64,000 bases of DNA, from positions 1-64,000 of the forward strand of contig JAQXVF010000045.1 in assembly GCA_029224785.1 (NCBI GenBank), given 5' to 3'. The first letter of the stretch is position 1, and each line of letters opens with the position of its first letter. This DNA comes from Bacillota bacterium. Lineage in GTDB: Bacteria > Bacillota > Clostridia > Oscillospirales > Oscillospiraceae. Under the pieces are notes generated by a model that worked only from the letters and a program-made list of their open reading frames with translations, searched no databases and was not told the origin of the DNA. This document shows positions 60,476 to 64,000 of this stretch, piece by piece. Made by a program: the position numbers and the translations under genes.

Positions 60476-60707
60476 GATAAAAAGCTGTGAAGAGGAGAGT
60501 ATGCCGGACTGCCCGGTCAGAGAGCCGCGGATGGTGGAAAGCGGCACGGATGCAGACGGCGGAACATGGCCTCGGAGCCGGACCTTCGATAGGTAGGGGG
60601 TCCCGGGTGCGCCCGTGAAAGCGTGAAAGAGGCGGGCTTTCCCCGCGAAACAAGGTGGTACCGCGTCAGTTTTGTCGCCCTTGAGGATTCAAGGGCGATT
60701 TTCTTAT
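60476..60707 (+). ncRNA. T-box leader, methionine-type, of metS
   Basis: Contains GAAACAAGGTGGTACCGCG (60647-60665), the invariant T-box sequence, and the stem I distal pieces AGAGAGCC and GGTGGAAAGCGG. CATG in GGAACATGGCC (ATG 60566-60568) is a suitable Met specifier. The transcription terminator CGCCCTTG-AGGATT-CAAGGGCG with ATTTTCTT (60676-60707) follows. Uncharged tRNA-Met would favour the antiterminator and allow metS transcription. Boundaries approximate. Confidence 0.95.
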
Positions 60708-60724
60708 TGGAAGGAGAAATCAAA

Positions 60725-62674
60725 ATGTGTGAAAAATGCAAGGGGAATTTCTACATTACCACCCCGATCTACTATCCCTCGGACAAACTCCATATCGGCC
60801 ACGCTTACAGCACGGTGGCTACGGACACCATGGCCCGGTATAAACGGCTTCAGGGATACGATGTCATGTTCCTGACCGGAACGGATGAGCATGGACAGAA
60901 GATTGAAGATAAGGCAAAGAATGCCGGTGTGACGCCCAAGCAGTTTGTGGACAATATCGTGGAGGGAGAAGGCGGTGTCAAGGATCTGTGGAAGCTCATG
61001 AACATTTCCTATGACCGGTTTATCCGTACCACCGATGATTACCACGTTGCCTCCATTCAGAAGATCTTCAAGATGATGTACGACAACGGCGACATCTACA
61101 AGGGCAAGTATGTGGGAAAGTACTGCAAACCCTGCGAGAGCTTCTGGACGGATGCCCAGTTGGTGGACGGCATGTGCCCCGACTGCGGCGGCGAGGTTCA
61201 GGAGGCAGAGGAGGAAGCCTACTTCTTCCGCCTGAGCAAGTATGCAGACCGGGTTCAGGACCTGCTGGAGAACACCGATTTCCTGGAGCCCAGAAGCCGT
61301 GTCAACGAGATGGTGAATAACTTCATCAAGCCAGGGCTGGAGGATCTGTGTGTGTCCCGTACCTCCTTTACCTGGGGTGTGCCGGTGGACTTTGATCCGG
61401 GTCATGTGGTGTACGTTTGGATTGATGCCCTGTTTAACTACATGACTGCCCTGGGATTCCAGAACGACCGGTATCAGGATCTGGAGAAGTTCTGGCCTGC
61501 GGATGTCCATTTCATCGGCAAGGAGATCGTCCGGTTCCATTCCATCATCTGGCCGGCCATGCTGATGAGCCTGAATCTGCCCCTGCCCAAGAAGGTGTTC
61601 GGCCACGGCTGGCTGCTGTTGGACGGCGGCAAGATGAGCAAATCCAAGGGCAATGTGGTAGATCCCTATGTGCTGTCCCAGCGCTTTGGGGTGGATGCCC
61701 TGCGGTTCTTCCTGCTGCGTTCTTTCCCCTTCGGCTCCGACGGCAACTTCTCCAACGAGCTGCTGATCTCCACCATCAACACCGACCTGGCCAATGACCT
61801 GGGCAACCTGGTTTCCCGTACCGTAGCCATGGCCCAGAAGTATTTCGGAGAGAAGCTGCCTGCTGAACAGACCGAAAATCCCGAGCTGGATACGGAACTG
61901 GTTTCCATGGTCTCCGGCCTGCGGGCAAAGTATGAGGAACAGATGGAGCATTATGCCTTCCAGAATGCCCTGTCCGAGGTGTTCAAGGTCATTTCCCGGG
62001 CCAACAAGTATATCGATGAGAACGCACCCTGGGTTCTGGCCAAGAGCGAGGAGAATAAGCCCCGGCTGGCAAGAGTGCTGTATAACCTGCTGGAGACCAT
62101 CCGTGTCTGCGGCGGATTGCTGACGCCGTTCATGCCCCAAACTGCCGGGGAAATCGGCAAGCGTCTGGGCGGTGCCAGAATGGATTGGGAGAGTCTGGGC
62201 GTATTTGGTGTACTGCCGGCGGATGTGGCGACCGTCAACGGCCCGGCTTTGTTCCCCAGAATTGACATGGAGAAGGAATTGGCTGCCCTGGAAGCGCTGA
62301 GCAAGCCCAAGAAGGCCGAGCCGGAGCTGCCTCTGGCGGAGCCGAAAGCAGAGATCGCCTTTGACGACTTTGAGAAGGTGGATATGACCGTGGTGAAGGT
62401 GCTCTCCTGCGAAAAGGTGAAAAAGAGCGACAAGCTGCTGAAGTTCACCCTGGATGACGGCACCGGTACCCCCAGAACCATCCTTTCCGGCATTGCCAAG
62501 TACTACCAGCCGGAAGAACTGGTGGGCAAGACCCTGGTTGCGGTGACCAACCTGGCACCCCGGAAGATGATGGGTCAGCTGAGCTGCGGTATGCTGCTGA
62601 GCGCCGAGCGGGGCGACAAGCTGAACCTTGTGATGGTGGATGACAAGATCCCCGCCGGTGCAAGGCTGGTGTAA
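60725..62674 (+). CDS. metG: Methionyl-tRNA synthetase
   Basis: A 649-residue class I synthetase. HIGH is in DKLHIGHAY near residue 25 and KMSKS in DGGKMSKSKGNVV near 303. A zinc knuckle CKPCESFWTD...CPDCGGEV marks the connective domain. After the anticodon-binding helices a C-terminal tRNA-binding (Trbp111-like) domain follows (DFEKVDMTVVKVLSCEKVKKSDKLLKF to the end). Start 60725 follows AAGGAGAAATC; upstream codons belong to the T-box. It charges initiator and elongator tRNA-Met. Confidence 0.97.
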   Translation: MCEKCKGNFYITTPIYYPSDKLHIGHAYSTVATDTMARYKRLQGYDVMFLTGTDEHGQKIEDKAKNAGVTPKQFVDNIVEGEGGVKDLWKLMNISYDRFIRTTDDYHVASIQKIFKMMYDNGDIYKGKYVGKYCKPCESFWTDAQLVDGMCPDCGGEVQEAEEEAYFFRLSKYADRVQDLLENTDFLEPRSRVNEMVNNFIKPGLEDLCVSRTSFTWGVPVDFDPGHVVYVWIDALFNYMTALGFQNDRYQDLEKFWPADVHFIGKEIVRFHSIIWPAMLMSLNLPLPKKVFGHGWLLLDGGKMSKSKGNVVDPYVLSQRFGVDALRFFLLRSFPFGSDGNFSNELLISTINTDLANDLGNLVSRTVAMAQKYFGEKLPAEQTENPELDTELVSMVSGLRAKYEEQMEHYAFQNALSEVFKVISRANKYIDENAPWVLAKSEENKPRLARVLYNLLETIRVCGGLLTPFMPQTAGEIGKRLGGARMDWESLGVFGVLPADVATVNGPALFPRIDMEKELAALEALSKPKKAEPELPLAEPKAEIAFDDFEKVDMTVVKVLSCEKVKKSDKLLKFTLDDGTGTPRTILSGIAKYYQPEELVGKTLVAVTNLAPRKMMGQLSCGMLLSAERGDKLNLVMVDDKIPAGARLV

Positions 62675-62887
62675 TACGGCAAGAACGGAGATGGTGGCGG
62701 GAAATCGGATGGATTCCGTTCTTTCTCCACGATCCTTGTTCCGTCCCCGTTTTCCCGCAGCGATGACGGAACCATCCGCCGGGTGGCTCTGGGCATCTGC
62801 ATTGCAGACGGTACCGTGATGCTGCTGTCCGGTCTTCCTGCGGTGAAGGCGTTGAAAAACACCTTCCATGAGGACGAAGCCCGGAAA
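62675..62887 (+). pseudogene. Start-less open frame after metS, possible gene remnant
   Basis: The frame of metS stays open for about 70 codons after its TAA, up to TGA at 62885-62887. It reads GDGGGKSDGFRSFSTILVPSPF and ends GLPAVKALKNTFHEDEARK. It has no ATG, no ribosome site and only internal GTG codons. The sequence looks protein-like (ICIADGTVMLLSGLPAVKAL). It may be the end of a decayed gene, a stop-codon read-through extension, or chance. Confidence 0.3.
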
Positions 62888-62893
62888 TGATCA

Positions 62894-62930
62894 AACCCCC
62901 ACCATGGAACATGGCTCCATGGCGGGGGTT
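62894..62930. terminator. Terminator between metS and the carbohydrate-binding protein gene
   Basis: AACCCCCACCATGG and CCATGGCGGGGGTT arms around a 9-base loop, with TTCTTTCT on the plus strand. It probably serves both convergent genes. Confidence 0.8.
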
Positions 62931-62949
62931 CTTTCTCTGGATCTTTCGA

Positions 62950-64000
62950 TTACGGACGTCCGAAGCCTCCCTTGCCACCTCCGGGACCGCCCGTTCCTCC
63001 GGGGCCTCCCATGCCGCCGCCGTAGAGGGTGGAGGTCATGGTGATCCGGGTCTCAAAGGTGCCTGCCGTGACGGTATAGGTGCCGCCTACGGTGATCCCA
63101 GGGCAGGAGATGACCACGCAGTCATAGGATGCTTCTGCGGTCATCTGCGCCAGAACGTTGCCGCTTCCGTCCCGAATGGCGATTTCCGTTCCGGCATTTT
63201 GTGCGCCGGTGGAGACAAGAATGCTGCCCTGGTTTTCTGCCTGAGAGAAATTCTGGCTCATTCCGGCGGAGCCTGCTGCAAGGATGGTGCCCCCGGTGAC
63301 GGTGCCTCCTGCATCGTAGTCCAAGGCACCATTGCCGGGATTGGTGGGACCGGATACATAGACCTGTCCGCCGGAGACGGTGAGGGTGCCGTTGGCGTCC
63401 AGACCGTCCCCGCCTGCGTTGACAAACAGGGTGCCCCCGGAAATGGTCAGTGAGGCGGAGCCTCCGCCGAACCGGTCCCCGCCAAAGAAGCCGCCGAATC
63501 CGCTTCCGTCTGTGCCGCCGGCGGCGTTGATGCCGTCATCGGAGGATTTGAGCGCCACATACCCGCCGGAAATGTGGATCGTCTGTCCTTCCAGTCCTTC
63601 ATAGCTGGTGAGGATCTGAATCTGGCCGTCGGAAAGGGACAACATCTCGTCGGCGTGGATTCCGTCATCTCCGGTGGAAAGGGTGAAACTGCCGCCGTCA
63701 ATGGTGACATTTCCCCCGTGAATGGCATCATCGGCGCTGTCAATGTGGAAAACACCCTGGGTGATGGTCACATCGGCAGCCTTGATGCCTTTTGTGCTGG
63801 AAGTGGCTGCCGTTCTGCTGCCGGATCCACCGCCGGCTGTGATGGTGAAGTTGCCGCCGGAGACACACAGTGCCGTGGATGCGCTGACACTGTCACCTTG
63901 GGACTGAATCCGGAAGTCTCCGCCGCTGACAGTGATGGACCCCAGGGAGATATCGTCCTTGTTTTCTCCGTGGAGACCATCTTTTCCCGTTTGCAGGGTG
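62950..64000 (-). CDS. Carbohydrate-binding domain protein, Cthe_2159-like beta-helix (5' end outside window)
   Basis: The frame stays open from the window edge to 62950, so about 349 residues of the C-terminal part are seen. It is built of short repeats such as VTIDGGSFTLSTGDDGIHADEMLSLSDGQI and GGYVALKSSDDGINAA, with 'SGG-x-hydrophobic-x-hydrophobic' strands and recurring DDGI/GDGLDA turns. That pattern fits a right-handed beta-helix of the DUF4353/Cthe_2159 carbohydrate-binding family, whose acidic turns bind calcium. The end is a GGGMGGPGGTGGPGGG tail, probably disordered. A signal peptide is expected upstream, outside the window. Likely a surface or secreted polysaccharide-binding protein. 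Confidence 0.78.
   Translation of the reverse strand, partial: TLQTGKDGLHGENKDDISLGSITVSGGDFRIQSQGDSVSASTALCVSGGNFTITAGGGSGSRTAATSSTKGIKAADVTITQGVFHIDSADDAIHGGNVTIDGGSFTLSTGDDGIHADEMLSLSDGQIQILTSYEGLEGQTIHISGGYVALKSSDDGINAAGGTDGSGFGGFFGGDRFGGGSASLTISGGTLFVNAGGDGLDANGTLTVSGGQVYVSGPTNPGNGALDYDAGGTVTGGTILAAGSAGMSQNFSQAENQGSILVSTGAQNAGTEIAIRDGSGNVLAQMTAEASYDCVVISCPGITVGGTYTVTAGTFETRITMTSTLYGGGMGGPGGTGGPGGGKGGFGRP

Noticed and set aside
1..64000. CRISPR arrays, rRNA genes, complete insertion sequences or phage genes
   Set aside because: None could be seen; repeats present are short hairpins, operators and the nonamer cluster.

Overview
The window looks like the chromosome of a GC-rich (roughly 60% by eye), spore-forming Clostridia member, most plausibly a gut Oscillospirales/Ruminococcaceae-type bacterium. 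Supporting signs are sigG and a YlmC/YmxH gene, type III glutamine synthetase, AGGAGG-type ribosome sites, a HrcA/CIRCE-controlled clpB, a metS T-box, a tandem glycine riboswitch, BlaI/BlaR1 regulation and a bacterial-microcompartment ethanolamine locus. The genus assignment is inference.

Layout. 1-336 is the tail of a large serine recombinase, the edge of an integrated mobile element. 868-7006 is an accessory catabolic patch: amidohydrolase, two uroporphyrinogen-decarboxylase-fold proteins and two alpha/beta hydrolases. 7065-9093 holds a glycine-riboswitch-controlled AGCS symporter and tRNA-Gly(CCC). 9194-12157 holds an Ogt methyltransferase and a FeoA-FeoB fusion. 12237-16329 is a MarR-controlled heterodimeric ABC exporter. 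16672-22411 holds a GNAT, glutamine synthetase III and CIRCE-clpB. 22659-26546 is an amino-acid ABC importer ending in an AbgB-like amidohydrolase. 26731-30470 holds an acyltransferase, a long hairpin and a BlaI/M56 pair. 30615-33701 is tsf, rpsB, ylmC/ymxH-like and sigG, all on the minus strand.

The 633-base gap 33702-34334 contains seven exact copies of a DnaA-box-like nonamer next to an AT-rich stretch. Genes diverge from it: rpsT, recG, gpmI, a yloU/yloV-like pair, a yihY-like gene and a DUF5685/J-protein pair run on the plus strand to 43108. A second MarR/heterodimeric ABC operon (43176-47150), a zinc-ribbon gene and a ruvCAB operon led by an unannotated 49-aa membrane protein (47447-50228) follow on the minus strand.

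50350-60437 is a very compact plus-strand ethanolamine-utilisation locus in the order Fe-alcohol dehydrogenase, eutA, eutB, eutC, eutL, eutE, eutM, eutT, pduL-type phosphotransacylase, a small unknown gene, eutN, eutH. The products would import ethanolamine (EutH), cleave it with adenosylcobalamin (EutBC, kept active by EutA and EutT), and split acetaldehyde into acetyl-CoA (EutE), acetyl phosphate (PduL) and ethanol (Fe-ADH) inside a shell of EutL, EutM and EutN. A methionine T-box and metS follow. The window closes with a partial minus-strand beta-helix-like carbohydrate-binding protein.

The strongest leads are the nonamer cluster near 34 kb, the reduced ethanolamine locus with its unknown small gene, the 49-aa ruvC-coupled membrane protein, the M56 sensor with a non-penicillin-binding ectodomain, and the 64-bp inverted repeat at 27.9 kb.
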